In this document: positions 43,416 through 52,879 of the stretch, piece after piece | Layout: every line of letters begins with the position of its first letter | How positions within the stretch are numbered: the stretch's first letter is position 1 | DNA from: Marinomonas gallaica | Lineage (GTDB): Bacteria; Pseudomonadota; Gammaproteobacteria; Pseudomonadales; Marinomonadaceae | DNA length: 64,000 nucleotides | Direction of reading: 5' to 3' | Assembly: GCF_001639745.1 (NCBI RefSeq) | Contig: NZ_LTAX01000005.1 | Coordinates: 62,001 to 126,000, forward strand | Position numbers and translations under genes: made by a program | The notes under the pieces: model-generated | What the model was told of the DNA's origin: nothing | The model's database searches: none | Seen by the model: the letters and a program-made list of their open reading frames with translations, nothing else

Positions 43416-44426
43416 TCACGCTAATCTAAATTCGCTCTTGCTTTGCCATAAATTTGCAGCACTATTTTGAGCTATCTGATACGCCCAATCTGCTACAGAC
43501 ATGGATTTCTCTTTATCGCACTCGACGTAACTGGCAAGCTCCTCAGAGATCATGTTTGCGTGGTTGGCGAGATTATTTTCTTCCCATTTAAACTTGTGCT
43601 CATAGCTGGCGAGGTAATCTCGCTTACTGTTGTTGCAGGTACGATCAGCCAATACAAAGTTGTGGCCAAGGTCGAACGCGTATTTGGCAAATGGGATAAA
43701 GTGATCGACTTCGGCATGTTGGTCGAGCTTTTTGCCACAGTAGAAGCAGGTATTTTTCTGTATGTCTTGAAGTAGAGGCTTGGCATAGGCTAAAGCCTTA
43801 CGGTCTTGACCAAACAGAAACTCTGGTAAGTTGGCTTGTGCACCGACTAGGTATTGGTTGTGCTTAAAAGAAATGATTTTGTCGATCCAAGCGGCCCGAG
43901 CAAGGTAGGTGATCAGATGATAAAACTCACGAAAATAACCCGCGATACCAGCATTTAGCTCGATATGGTTCTGGCTTTTATCATGCGGATATAAAAAGCA
44001 TTCTTCTTTTTTTGCCAAAATCTGCAAGCGCCAGAGTGGGCCACTTTTGAGGGCTGCCTTTGCTACTCTATGCACAGTTTTATAGTGTGGGCTTTTGTAC
44101 AACTGATTGATGTTGTACAAACCTGTTTGCTGGATGCTCTGCACCGCCGTGATAATAGCGATTTGCTTTTGCGAATCACTGTTTTGATGCAATTGCATTG
44201 TTTGACTAGAACCACCAAACGGTCGGGCCTGATTCCAATACAAACGAAGCATTTTGTCCGCTAAAACATCTAACTGAATAGGGAGTTTACTGTTTCCGGT
44301 CACACTTGAGCTTTCCACACATACATCCGCAATCGCATGTAATAACGCATACTTGTACGTCGCGGTAAAATCACCCTCCACCAACATCCGTTGAATGTAA
44401 GCAATAAACTCGATGGCCGTTTTCAT
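43416..44426 (-). CDS. HNH endonuclease domain protein
   Basis: 336 residues. The C-terminal third has an HNH core: TCFYCGKKLDQHAEVDHFIP gives C-x-x-C and the D-H, then GHNFVLADRTCNN (Asn and the second Cys, S-K-R-D following). The zinc ligands are Cys-x-x-Cys plus later Cys. The N-terminal 200 residues are helical and unrecognised. The start is ATG 44426, 7 bp after the methyltransferase stop; an in-frame TTG at 44450 lies inside that gene. It belongs to the defence-like cluster; a restriction or nicking role is inferred. Confidence 0.78.
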   Translation of the reverse strand: MKTAIEFIAYIQRMLVEGDFTATYKYALLHAIADVCVESSSVTGNSKLPIQLDVLADKMLRLYWNQARPFGGSSQTMQLHQNSDSQKQIAIITAVQSIQQTGLYNINQLYKSPHYKTVHRVAKAALKSGPLWRLQILAKKEECFLYPHDKSQNHIELNAGIAGYFREFYHLITYLARAAWIDKIISFKHNQYLVGAQANLPEFLFGQDRKALAYAKPLLQDIQKNTCFYCGKKLDQHAEVDHFIPFAKYAFDLGHNFVLADRTCNNSKRDYLASYEHKFKWEENNLANHANMISEELASYVECDKEKSMSVADWAYQIAQNSAANLWQSKSEFRLA

Positions 44427-44433
44427 CGCCAAT

Positions 44434-45024
44434 TTACTCTTGCTTTTCAACGATTATGTTGAGCCACTGCTCGGACGAGCGACCCTCTCTCTGGTCACCT
44501 GTTACCCACATATCTTTGACCTCAAACCCTTCCAAATACGGCCTGACCGTTTGTTCGGTCTGGTCACAAAAGAAGCGCCCTTCTTTAACACGCTCTTCAT
44601 CACCATGCTTGAACGACATGTACAAAATGCCATTTCGCTTGAGTGCCTTACGTAAGCGTGAAATTGCATCCATGAGTTCTACTTTGGGGACATGCAGTAA
44701 ACTTGCACAGCACCAGATGCCATCATATAAACCGGACTCATTAAATGTTTGAAAAGTGAGCACAGGAACATCAATATTTAGGTAATTAGAAGCTATCGAA
44801 GCAAGCCTAGAGCTCGCATCAAAAGCCGATACCTTATGACCTATTGATTGGAAATACTTCGCATCGCGGCCACTGCCACAACCCGCATCGAGGATATTGC
44901 CGCATGGCGGGATAAGAGGGAGAAAACGCTGATACAACGCAGACATGTCGACTGGTAGCGTGCTCTTAGCAAAGTCTTCTGCAAACGTGTCGTAATATAA
45001 GGTCGTGTTAGCTTTCAAATCCAT
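44434..45024 (-). CDS. class I SAM-dependent methyltransferase
   Basis: 196 residues, methyltransferase type 11/25 build. Motif I LDAGCGSGRD, then DASSRLA and FDGIWCCASLLHVPK-type motifs (here YDGIWCCASLLHVPK) and GILYMSFKHGDEE. There is no DPPY/NPPY motif, so it is not an N6-adenine or N4-cytosine DNA methylase; a small molecule, protein or tRNA is more likely. It ends 7 bp before the HNH gene start. In other bacteria similar small methyltransferases occur next to WYL regulators and nucleases in defence clusters. Confidence 0.8.
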   Translation of the reverse strand: MDLKANTTLYYDTFAEDFAKSTLPVDMSALYQRFLPLIPPCGNILDAGCGSGRDAKYFQSIGHKVSAFDASSRLASIASNYLNIDVPVLTFQTFNESGLYDGIWCCASLLHVPKVELMDAISRLRKALKRNGILYMSFKHGDEERVKEGRFFCDQTEQTVRPYLEGFEVKDMWVTGDQREGRSSEQWLNIIVEKQE

Positions 45025-45076
45025 GTAGCACCTTAAGCGAAAGGGAATGATATAAAATTGACATGACTACTATCTT

Positions 45077-46078
45077 TCACGACATCAACCCCAACACTTC
45101 CCTCGCCTGCTGGTGAATATGCTCACGCCACGCTTTCGGCTCCTGCACGTCAATCGCAGCCCCGTAGCCTTGTATCCACCAAAGCGTTTGTTGGTCATCT
45201 GGTACCTTGGCAGTCAGTTGATACCAGCCGTCTTCTTCTGGTTTTAAATCTTGGTCTTCGCTTAAAGGCGTTTCGGACAGTAACCAAGCGATTTCATTTT
45301 TCACACGCGCTTTGAGCTGTACATCGTCGGTGGAGACTCTGTAATCAAATGCGCCTTGATTAAGGTATTCGCTTAAGTTGAAGCCTTTTAGTGGGCGAAA
45401 TTTTTTTTGGGAGCGCTCTGCCCTTTGGATTCTATGCAATGCAAATTGGCGTATGTCATCGTAGTCTTTTACGGTTGCTAAAAGGTAGCTAACACTATGA
45501 CGAACAACGATGGCTTGCGGATGCAGTATGTAGTCTTTGGGTTCATTCTGTTTACGGCTTAGGTAGGTTACGTCAATGGCGTACTCTTCTAACGCCGCTT
45601 CGGATACAGCGTCCCAAATACCCTGTTTAACTTGAGCAGGAATTAAAGCTTTACCATTCGGGATAGCTTTGACGCGATTAGCCCAGCCAGAGTAGTGATT
45701 CTTAGGTAGCGCGTTTAAGTATTGTTGGGCCGCTTTGAATTGAGGCGCAATCTGATCTACAGCGATTTTCGGCAGTAGGCTAGATAAATACTCATGCGCC
45801 AGTACTAAGGTTAAGGCTGTTGGTGTATCCAGCCCAAGCTTTGAATCATTAAAGCTAGCTGACAAATTCCAACGGTGCTCGCCATCGCCTTCTATACAAT
45901 TAAGCGGTAAATGGTCCATCATGGCTTTCAGATCACGCTGAACTGTACGCAGGTTGACCACAAAACCTTTTTCTTCTAATTTTCGATGAATGGCTGAAGT
46001 GGCTCTATAACTAGGCTTTTTGGGGATGATTTTCAGCATCGAGAGCGTGCGAAATAGGGTTTCGTGCTTTTCACCCAT
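45077..46078 (-). CDS. WYL-domain transcriptional regulator
   Basis: 333 residues. N-terminal HTH (residues ~1-70, EEKGFVVNLRTVQRDLKAMM) and a central/C-terminal WYL domain (~155-325: IDVTYLSRKQNEPKDYILHPQAIVVRHSVSYLLA, with FALHRIQRAE). WYL regulators sense nucleic-acid fragments or nucleotides and repress phage-defence islands (BrxR, CapW). It is the first gene of the methyltransferase-HNH-nuclease cluster in transcription order, so it probably regulates it. Confidence 0.88.
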   Translation of the reverse strand: MGEKHETLFRTLSMLKIIPKKPSYRATSAIHRKLEEKGFVVNLRTVQRDLKAMMDHLPLNCIEGDGEHRWNLSASFNDSKLGLDTPTALTLVLAHEYLSSLLPKIAVDQIAPQFKAAQQYLNALPKNHYSGWANRVKAIPNGKALIPAQVKQGIWDAVSEAALEEYAIDVTYLSRKQNEPKDYILHPQAIVVRHSVSYLLATVKDYDDIRQFALHRIQRAERSQKKFRPLKGFNLSEYLNQGAFDYRVSTDDVQLKARVKNEIAWLLSETPLSEDQDLKPEEDGWYQLTAKVPDDQQTLWWIQGYGAAIDVQEPKAWREHIHQQAREVLGLMS

Positions 46079-46230
46079 GTTTGTATCCTTACATACTGTC
46101 TTCTTGACGAAAACTTTACCATAAACCCAATCAAAATAATCGCCTGTTTTATACCGAGCATTGGCACTCTAAACGGCATTCAGGAGCCAATATGCTAAGA
46201 TGGCATTTTATTCCAACTCTGGGAGCTTTC

Positions 46231-46665
46231 ATGTTACGTCGACTTATTATGGCCTTGGCACTGATTCCCCTTGCAGGTACATCCTTTGCAGCGGAGCATA
46301 TCGTTAAAATGGTCAATCAAAATGATTGGGGAACGATGGCCTTTGAGCCAAGTTTTTTACACGTCGAGGTGGGTGATACGGTGACCTTTGAGCCAACAGA
46401 CTATGGTCATAATGCGGTCACGATTAATTATATGGTCCCAAGAGGGGCGAACCGTTACCGCGGTAAAATCAACAAGCCTATTACGATGGAGATTAATAAG
46501 TCAGGATTTTACGGCATTGAATGCTCACCGCATTTGACCATGGGCATGGTGATGATTATTCAAGCAGGCGACGGTGATATAACAGAGTTTGAGATCCCTA
46601 AGACCTTGCCCAAACAAGCCAAACTTCGCTTCCAAGCCATTAAAGACTATGCAATGTCGCGGTAA
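46231..46665 (+). CDS. pseudoazurin-like periplasmic blue copper protein
   Basis: 144 residues, signal peptide (~1-21, TSFA-AEH). The cupredoxin copper ligands are visible: His of YGHNAV, then Cys, His and Met of GIECSPHLTMGM. This is the pseudoazurin pattern and size. It carries electrons in the periplasm, usually to nitrite reductase or a c-type cytochrome. GGGAG precedes ATG 46231; the in-frame ATG at 46192 lacks an RBS. No denitrification genes are present here; it lies directly before a two-component system and dehydrogenase genes. Confidence 0.9.
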   Translation: MLRRLIMALALIPLAGTSFAAEHIVKMVNQNDWGTMAFEPSFLHVEVGDTVTFEPTDYGHNAVTINYMVPRGANRYRGKINKPITMEINKSGFYGIECSPHLTMGMVMIIQAGDGDITEFEIPKTLPKQAKLRFQAIKDYAMSR

Positions 46666-46805
46666 AGGTTAACAATCGATGCGGCTATTAAATGTTATAT
46701 TCCTACAACTGGGTTTGATTTAGAACGTTTCATTTTATTAGATTGGTAAAGGCCTTGTTTCGTTTACATGCGAACGCGGTTCTTTCTGACTTTACGGGAC
46801 CAAGT

Positions 46806-48494
46806 GTGTCAACTAATACGCAATATAAACGCCTCTCTAACCGATACTTGGTTCTCTCTTTGGTTGTGGCATTGGTCCCTTTGTTTATCTTTACCAGTCT
46901 TTATGATCGCTATTTTGATCAATTAGTCTCCAAAATCACTGATGGCAGGCTTAACACGCAGGTGGCTGCGGTTCAGAATGAGTTTCGCGTCCATCTCAGA
47001 GAACGCTTGTACCAGCTTGACGTGCTTGCTGACGAGCTTGACTCATCAGAGATCTTTCAAAAGGATGGCAAGCACAATCTTCCTGATGCATTACAAGCAT
47101 TATTACGATTACAAACTGACCCTAATAATGTCTATGGCATTGCTTTTTTTGACGCCAGTAAGCGGTTCTTATGGAGCTTTCCCGAGCACTCTTATTCAGA
47201 AAAAAGGTATCTTGCGGTTCAGACCTATCAAACACAGTTCGAACAAGCCGATCTATTGGGGCCGGAATATTTCAGTTTTGAACGGCCCGCTTCAGTACTG
47301 CTTATGAAACCTATTACTAGGCTTTCTGAAAACAATACCGTTTCCTATTTAGGGCTAATATTACGCTTCAACTCGTTAGCGGCCATTCCAAAATCACTGG
47401 GTACGGACGGCATATTTACACCCTATATTGGTGTACCTGGCGACCGAGTGTTTGACATTGTTGGGCAGCCTATTCAAGACGGAGAACACTATGACCAATC
47501 ATTTAATTTATACCCAAACTGGTCCATTAAACTAAAGCAGAATGAAGTACTAACGGCGGCACCAAGTGCAACTTTACGTTATTGGTTAATCGGCTTAGTA
47601 CTGCTAACGGCGGCCTGTCTTATGATTATCCATTGGTTTATTTCTAAACGATTAAACCGTCAAGTAGATACGCTCATTGAAGGCATTGAACGAGTGGCTT
47701 CAGGAGACCTCAAATCTCCCGTTCCACCTCAACCAGGCACAGAAGTCGAGCGCCTCACTTTCGCAATTGAAAAGATGCGCTCTCAACTTAACCAAGTCAT
47801 TCAATCCAATGTTGAAATGGAGCGACGAGCCTCGCTGGGCAACCTAGCCGCCGGTCTCGCCCACGATATTCGCAATCCTCTTAATATTGTTGGCATTACG
47901 ACAAAAGCACTTTTAAAAAGAGAACACAACGATGAAAACAAAGAGATGCTTTCAATGGTAGTGGAAGAACTCGGTCGAGTAAATGGTGTTATCGATAACC
48001 TGTTAAACTTTGCCCGACCAACGCCCCCCAAACAAGAAATGTTTTTGCTGGTGAAGGAACTCCATCTAGTTGCTAATTTATTGAATGCCACAGTACACAA
48101 ACACAAGGCAAGCTTGACGATTGAGTGTGAGGAAACGTTAGAGCTGTTCGCCGACCCTTCGCATCTGCATCAAGTATTAATAAATCTTGTTTTAAATGCC
48201 ATCCAGTCATTTAATGGTATAGGTTGCGATGTCACCATCCGCGCTCAACGGGAGACTGAACACCTGGTGATTAAAGTGACGGATAATGGACCGGGCATAG
48301 ACCCAACACATCTTGAGCGAATTTTCGAACCGTTCTACACCACCAAACCCACTGGAACAGGCTTAGGCTTGGCCATATGTCAGGTGCTGATTCAGGCCAA
48401 TCAAGGGCGAATACAGATTCATTCGAGCCCTGTTGGCACCACGGTGGTTTTACAATTCCCTATACACGCAAAGTTAGACGATACCTATGAGTAA
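46806..48494 (+). CDS. membrane sensor histidine kinase
   Basis: 562 residues from GTG 46806 (GGGA upstream); a longer TTG start at 46743 has no RBS. TM1 ~14-31, periplasmic sensing domain ~35-255, TM2 ~258-278, HAMP ~280-332, dimerisation helix with the phospho-His in AAGLAHDIRNPLNIVG (~350), and HATPase_c with the N box (INLVLNAIQSF), G1 (VTDNGPGIDP), F box (FEPFYTT) and G2 (GTGLGLAI). This is the NtrB-like class that phosphorylates sigma-54 activators. It overlaps the response-regulator gene by 8 bp. Confidence 0.92.
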   Translation: MSTNTQYKRLSNRYLVLSLVVALVPLFIFTSLYDRYFDQLVSKITDGRLNTQVAAVQNEFRVHLRERLYQLDVLADELDSSEIFQKDGKHNLPDALQALLRLQTDPNNVYGIAFFDASKRFLWSFPEHSYSEKRYLAVQTYQTQFEQADLLGPEYFSFERPASVLLMKPITRLSENNTVSYLGLILRFNSLAAIPKSLGTDGIFTPYIGVPGDRVFDIVGQPIQDGEHYDQSFNLYPNWSIKLKQNEVLTAAPSATLRYWLIGLVLLTAACLMIIHWFISKRLNRQVDTLIEGIERVASGDLKSPVPPQPGTEVERLTFAIEKMRSQLNQVIQSNVEMERRASLGNLAAGLAHDIRNPLNIVGITTKALLKREHNDENKEMLSMVVEELGRVNGVIDNLLNFARPTPPKQEMFLLVKELHLVANLLNATVHKHKASLTIECEETLELFADPSHLHQVLINLVLNAIQSFNGIGCDVTIRAQRETEHLVIKVTDNGPGIDPTHLERIFEPFYTTKPTGTGLGLAICQVLIQANQGRIQIHSSPVGTTVVLQFPIHAKLDDTYE

Positions 48495-49833
48495 CCTAAA
48501 CGTTTTGGTCATTGATGATGAACAGAATTTAGTTCGTAGCATTAAATTTTCCTTGAACAATAAAGATCTGGAGCTCTCTGCTGCTTTTACCGGACAAGAA
48601 GGCATCGCAGCGTTTGAGCAATTAAATCCTGATTTAGTGCTGCTCGATTTAGGCTTACCGGACATCTCTGGACTGGATGTATTAAGTCAGTTGCGACAAA
48701 TATCGCCCGGCACTCCCGTGATAATGATTTCGGCACATGGGGACACTAGAACAGCGGTTAAAGCGGTAAAAGAAGGTGCTGTTGATTACATCACGAAACC
48801 GTTTGATGTGGACGAACTTGAGTTATTAATGATCCGAACGGCCGAGCAACGAAGAGTCACAAAAGAATTAGAGTTCCTGCGCAGCAAAGACGATATAAAT
48901 AATCAGATCATAGGTCACTCAGCGCAAACCAACCTCCTTAAGAACATGATCACACAAGTCGCAAACAGCGCCGCCAGAACGATCTTGATCCAAGGCCCTT
49001 CGGGGACAGGGAAAAGCATGGTCGCCAAGAGCATCCACAACCAGCGATACAGTAATGCGCCCTTCATTGAAGTAAATTGCGCCGCCCTGCCTGAGCACTT
49101 GATTGAAGCAGAGCTCTTTGGCGCAGAAAAAGGCGCGTATACGGGCGCCACCTCTTCACGCGATGGTTTGGTAGCACTGGCCAATGGCGGTACTTTATTT
49201 TTAGATGAAATTGGCGAGATGCCTCTTAATATTCAAGCTAAATTGCTGACGTTTCTAGAGCAAAGAACCTTTCGCCCTGTCGGAGCGGGTAAAGAACGTA
49301 AATCTGATGCGGTCATTATGGCAGCAACGAACCAAAACCTAGCGTTACAGATCTCAGAGGGACGTTTTCGACAGGATCTATTCTATCGTCTTAACGTTGT
49401 ACCGGTAGAAATTCCCGCCCTGCAAGATCGCATCGCTGACCTCCCCTTGCTGGTGGCGCATTTTGCTAAACTAATGGCTCAAAATGAGGGTTGTCAACCT
49501 GTTAGCATAACGCCGGAAGCCATGTTTGCACTGCAACATTATACTTGGCCAGGTAACATCAGAGAATTGAAAAACTTGCTAGAACGAATGACAATTTTAT
49601 ACCCAGGTCAGTACATCACGTGCGATGTTTTGCCTAAAGAAATTGCCGCTAAAACGTTGCCGGTTACCGCATTAGAGTGTTCATATGATGAACAAGTCGA
49701 GTCCAAAGAAAAAGAACTCATTCTGCAGGCATTGAATGCTTCACAGGGTAAAAAAGGCTTAGCGGCAGAGAAACTCGGGATATCCCGTCATGCATTAAAA
49801 AGACGCATGCAGCGCTTAGATTTAGACCTTTAG
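48487..49833 (+). CDS. sigma-54-dependent response regulator (NtrC family)
   Basis: 448 residues: receiver domain (1-120, Asp54 in LVLLDLGLP), AAA+ sigma-54 interaction domain (~140-365: Walker A GPSGTGKS, GAYTGA sigma-54 loop, a Tyr-for-Phe form of GAFTGA, Walker B LFLDEIGEMPL), and a C-terminal Fis HTH (~405-445, AEKLGISRHALKRRMQRL). It is encoded with its kinase and 1.5 kb upstream of a sigma-54 promoter with two palindromic sites (51124-51173), which are its most likely binding sites. Confidence 0.94.
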   Translation: MSNLNVLVIDDEQNLVRSIKFSLNNKDLELSAAFTGQEGIAAFEQLNPDLVLLDLGLPDISGLDVLSQLRQISPGTPVIMISAHGDTRTAVKAVKEGAVDYITKPFDVDELELLMIRTAEQRRVTKELEFLRSKDDINNQIIGHSAQTNLLKNMITQVANSAARTILIQGPSGTGKSMVAKSIHNQRYSNAPFIEVNCAALPEHLIEAELFGAEKGAYTGATSSRDGLVALANGGTLFLDEIGEMPLNIQAKLLTFLEQRTFRPVGAGKERKSDAVIMAATNQNLALQISEGRFRQDLFYRLNVVPVEIPALQDRIADLPLLVAHFAKLMAQNEGCQPVSITPEAMFALQHYTWPGNIRELKNLLERMTILYPGQYITCDVLPKEIAAKTLPVTALECSYDEQVESKEKELILQALNASQGKKGLAAEKLGISRHALKRRMQRLDLDL

Positions 49834-49844
49834 GCCAATGTCCT

Positions 49845-51119
49845 ATGCAAAATAAAAATATTACTCTGAACTTGTTGGCATTGAAGATTTATTTACTGAT
49901 GCTGTGCTTTTTCCCTTTAAGCGCATCCGCTGAAATAAGGTTGGGAGCAAACAGCGATGACGCTGTAAAAGTGGGTTGCCTGTTTCCGATGACCGGCCGA
50001 GGTGGGCTATATGGACATGACAGTCAAATCGGTATCCAGATTGCTCTAGAGAAAATAGCTGCTACAGAGCGCTATCCAAACATTCAAGTATTGATTGAAG
50101 ACTCGCGCTCCAAAGCCTCTAGGGCCACACGTATTGCTCGTGCTTTTGTGCAAGAGGAAGGCACACGCTTTTTATGTGGTGTCGTCAATTCTTCGGTTGC
50201 CTTACAAGTCGCGCAAGTAGCGGCTCAAGAAGAGGTGTTCTTTATTGGTACAGACCACGCCTCTTCCCGCTTAACAGAGCCTTTAGCAAACCCGTTTTAT
50301 TTTCGGGTCAGCAACAATACCAAGCAAAGTATGCTGGCTGGTGCAAACTATATTAAAGAGCACTTATTACCGAAAAAAGATGGCCACCCCATTAGAATTT
50401 CATACATTGCCCCCGACTACGAATATGGCTATTCCGTTTGGCAGGATTTCACCGGTGCACTGGATGAATTACAGGTGCCCTATCAAATTGTCACAACATT
50501 ATGGCCAAGGTTGTTCGAACCTAATTACTCGCCCTTTATCCGCGCTTTAATGGAGCAACCCACAGACCTCATTGTTAATTCTATGTGGGGCGGAGATCTC
50601 GTCGCGTTTATTCAACAAGCACAAAATACACCATTATTTAATCACTCAGCGTTTGCGAACTTTGACACGGGTGGCAATTATGAAGTGCTCGCCGCATTAG
50701 GCGATGACATGCCAAATGGCTTGATTATGTCGTCACGCCATCATACCAATTGGCCTAACACTGAATTGAACCATTGGTTCGTTAATCGCTTCAAATCAAT
50801 CAGTGGTCGCTATCCGTCCTATGCCGCTGAAGGTGCCTACTCTGGAATTATGGCGATCGCTGAAACGTTGGCGATTGCTGGCAAATCTGCCGATAATCCC
50901 GCCATTCAGAAAACGCTAGAGCAGCTTGTACTTCATCTACCGGAAGACCCCATTGGCTACTCATCGTTTATGGATGAACAAACGCACCAGCTTCAGCAAG
51001 TGATTACCATAGGGGTCACGCAGCCAGATCCCAGCCAACCTCCCGCAATGAAACTACTTAGCGATTGGTCCGTTTATTACCCCAGTCGTTTTAGCCCTCG
51101 AAGTAATATAGAACATTAA
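49845..51119 (+). CDS. periplasmic solute-binding protein (Peripla_BP_6 / urea-branched-chain amino acid type)
   Basis: 424 residues. Signal peptide (~1-29, SASA-EIR), then VGCLFPMTGRGGLYGHDSQIG, the N-terminal lobe motif of type I (LIV/urea) binding proteins, and AAEGAYSGIMAIAET in the C-terminal lobe. No ABC permease or ATPase gene is nearby. It is transcribed directly after the histidine kinase/response regulator pair (11-bp gap), so it may act as an accessory ligand-binding subunit of the kinase rather than a transporter part (inference). Confidence 0.88.
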   Translation: MQNKNITLNLLALKIYLLMLCFFPLSASAEIRLGANSDDAVKVGCLFPMTGRGGLYGHDSQIGIQIALEKIAATERYPNIQVLIEDSRSKASRATRIARAFVQEEGTRFLCGVVNSSVALQVAQVAAQEEVFFIGTDHASSRLTEPLANPFYFRVSNNTKQSMLAGANYIKEHLLPKKDGHPIRISYIAPDYEYGYSVWQDFTGALDELQVPYQIVTTLWPRLFEPNYSPFIRALMEQPTDLIVNSMWGGDLVAFIQQAQNTPLFNHSAFANFDTGGNYEVLAALGDDMPNGLIMSSRHHTNWPNTELNHWFVNRFKSISGRYPSYAAEGAYSGIMAIAETLAIAGKSADNPAIQKTLEQLVLHLPEDPIGYSSFMDEQTHQLQQVITIGVTQPDPSQPPAMKLLSDWSVYYPSRFSPRSNIEH

Positions 51120-51123
51120 TCTG

Positions 51124-51173
51124 TGATCGGATTGCGCTCATAGCCATTCATTTTTATGATCGGAATCCGCTCA
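51124..51173 (+). promoter_or_regulatory. two palindromic sites, candidate UAS for the NtrC-family regulator
   Basis: Two 17-bp sites, TGATCGGATTGCGCTCA (51124-51140) and TGATCGGAATCCGCTCA (51157-51173), agree at 15 of 17 bases. The second is a near palindrome around its middle base, with arms TGA-T-CGGA and TCCG-C-TCA. The sites are 33 bp apart, three helical turns, so dimers would bind on one face. They lie 71 bp upstream of the -24 element of the sigma-54 promoter. Confidence 0.75.
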
Positions 51174-51244
51174 CGAATTTAGATAACCGCTAATAAAATT
51201 TAATTTTCCTTTATATTTCAATATATTAACAAAAGCTACAAAAC

Positions 51245-51260
51245 TGGCACCGCCTTTGCA
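51245..51260 (+). promoter_or_regulatory. sigma-54 (RpoN) promoter of the aldehyde/alcohol dehydrogenase operon
   Basis: TGGCAC-N5-TTGCA, an exact match to the -24/-12 consensus with the required GG-to-GC spacing. It is 162 bp upstream of the ATG 51422 of the semialdehyde dehydrogenase gene, and follows the activator gene and its candidate sites. Confidence 0.88.
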
Positions 51261-51421
51261 ATTTCACCTTTAGCGCTGCGATCAGTGCGCCCATTCCGAG
51301 TATCAAGCTGCCTAAATTAGCGACGCTTCAAGGGTGTACTCTAGCAGTCGTTTGGCAAAAGCAAGACCTCTCCACTTTCTTGCCAAAGCCTACGAATCAT
51401 AAAAATAAAGGTGTTAAAACT

Positions 51422-52864
51422 ATGTATCTAAATGATGCGTCTCTATTAAAAGAACGCTGCTTAGTGAATGGTCAATGGGTATCAGCTGCGGATAATAAAA
51501 CCATCCCTGTCACTAACCCAGCGAACGGTGAAGTGATTGCCAACATCCCGCACCTTGGTGCGGATGAAGTCCCTTCTATCATTGAAGCCTCACACGCTGC
51601 CCAAAAAAAGTGGGCGGCTATGACGGCAAAAGAGCGTTCAAAAATTCTGCGCCGCTGGTTTGATTTGATCATCGAGAATACTGACGACTTAGCGATGATC
51701 ATGACGTCTGAACAAGGTAAGCCGCTAACGGAAGCCAAAGGTGAAATCGGTTATGCCGCCTCATTTGTGGAATGGTTTGCAGAAGAAGCAAAGCGTGTCT
51801 ACGGAGACACTATCCCTGCACCAATGACGAATCAGCGTTTAACGGTCATTCGTCAACCAATTGGTGTGACCGCGGCCATTACCCCTTGGAATTTCCCTGC
51901 CGCGATGATCACTCGTAAAGCGGCGCCAGCTCTCGCGGCGGGCTGTTCTATGATTGTCCGCCCGGCAGATTTAACCCCTCTTACCGCGTTGGCCCTTGCT
52001 GAATTGGCTCAAAGAGCAGGCATTCCCGATGGGGTTTTCCAAGTGATTACAGGCTCTGCCAGCAAACTCGGCAAGGTGCTGACAGACAGTCATGTGGTGA
52101 CCAAGCTGTCCTTTACTGGATCAACTGAGGTGGGTCGTCTACTGATGGCTCAGTGTGCGGATACCATTAAAAAAGTATCTCTTGAGCTCGGCGGCAATGC
52201 TCCGTTCATTGTATTTGATGATGCCGATCTGGATAAGGCTGTCGAAGGAGCAATGGCCTCTAAATATCGCAATGCAGGTCAAACTTGCGTCTGTGCAAAC
52301 CGTATCTTAGTGCAACGCGGTGTATACGATGCCTTCATTGCAAAACTTCAAGAAAAAGTGGCGGCTTTAAACATTGGTAACGGCATCGAAGATGGTATCC
52401 AAATAGGGCCGATGATCGAAGAAAAAGCCATTACCAAAGTGGAAGAGCATATTCAGGATGCCGTCTCTAAAGGTGCCAAGTTGGTTCATGGTGGCAAGCG
52501 TCTAGGCGGATTATTCCTGCAACCTTCGATCTTGGTAGACGTCACCCGTGATATGAAGGTGGCTCAAGAAGAAACGTTTGGCCCTATGGCGCCGATCTTT
52601 CCATTCGATACCGAAGCACAAGCTATTTCCATGGCAAACGACACCATCTTTGGCTTAGCGGCTTACTTCTTTACCCAAGACCATGCTCGCAGTGTGCGCG
52701 TTTCAGAAGCTTTAGAGTACGGCATGGTAGGCCAGAACACAGGGCTTATTTCCAACGAAGTCGCACCTTTCGGTGGCGTCAAACAATCAGGTCTAGGACG
52801 CGAAGGCTCTAAGTACGGCATCGATGAATACTTAGAACTGAAATACATCTGCAGCGCTATTTAA
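51422..52864 (+). CDS. succinate-semialdehyde dehydrogenase-like aldehyde dehydrogenase
   Basis: 480 residues, GabD length. Catalytic Glu in SLELGGNAP (~residue 252) and Cys in NAGQTCVCANR (~286); the T-C-V-C-A-N-R form is that of GabD/DavD semialdehyde dehydrogenases. ITPWNFPAAMITRKAAPALAAG and the C-terminal PFGGVKQSGLGREG are complete. A start at 51422 is chosen (AAAGG upstream); the ORF extends to 51380 without support. It is the first gene under the sigma-54 promoter, followed 15 bp later by an iron alcohol dehydrogenase gene. A substrate such as succinate or glutarate semialdehyde is inferred. Confidence 0.88.
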   Translation: MYLNDASLLKERCLVNGQWVSAADNKTIPVTNPANGEVIANIPHLGADEVPSIIEASHAAQKKWAAMTAKERSKILRRWFDLIIENTDDLAMIMTSEQGKPLTEAKGEIGYAASFVEWFAEEAKRVYGDTIPAPMTNQRLTVIRQPIGVTAAITPWNFPAAMITRKAAPALAAGCSMIVRPADLTPLTALALAELAQRAGIPDGVFQVITGSASKLGKVLTDSHVVTKLSFTGSTEVGRLLMAQCADTIKKVSLELGGNAPFIVFDDADLDKAVEGAMASKYRNAGQTCVCANRILVQRGVYDAFIAKLQEKVAALNIGNGIEDGIQIGPMIEEKAITKVEEHIQDAVSKGAKLVHGGKRLGGLFLQPSILVDVTRDMKVAQEETFGPMAPIFPFDTEAQAISMANDTIFGLAAYFFTQDHARSVRVSEALEYGMVGQNTGLISNEVAPFGGVKQSGLGREGSKYGIDEYLELKYICSAI

Positions 52865-52879
52865 TTCGAGGAAATCATT

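Noticed and set aside
46155-46172. TGGCAC before the pseudoazurin gene as a second sigma-54 promoter
   Set aside because: The -12 element does not match: ACGGC stands where TTGCA is needed, so the GC pair is out of register.
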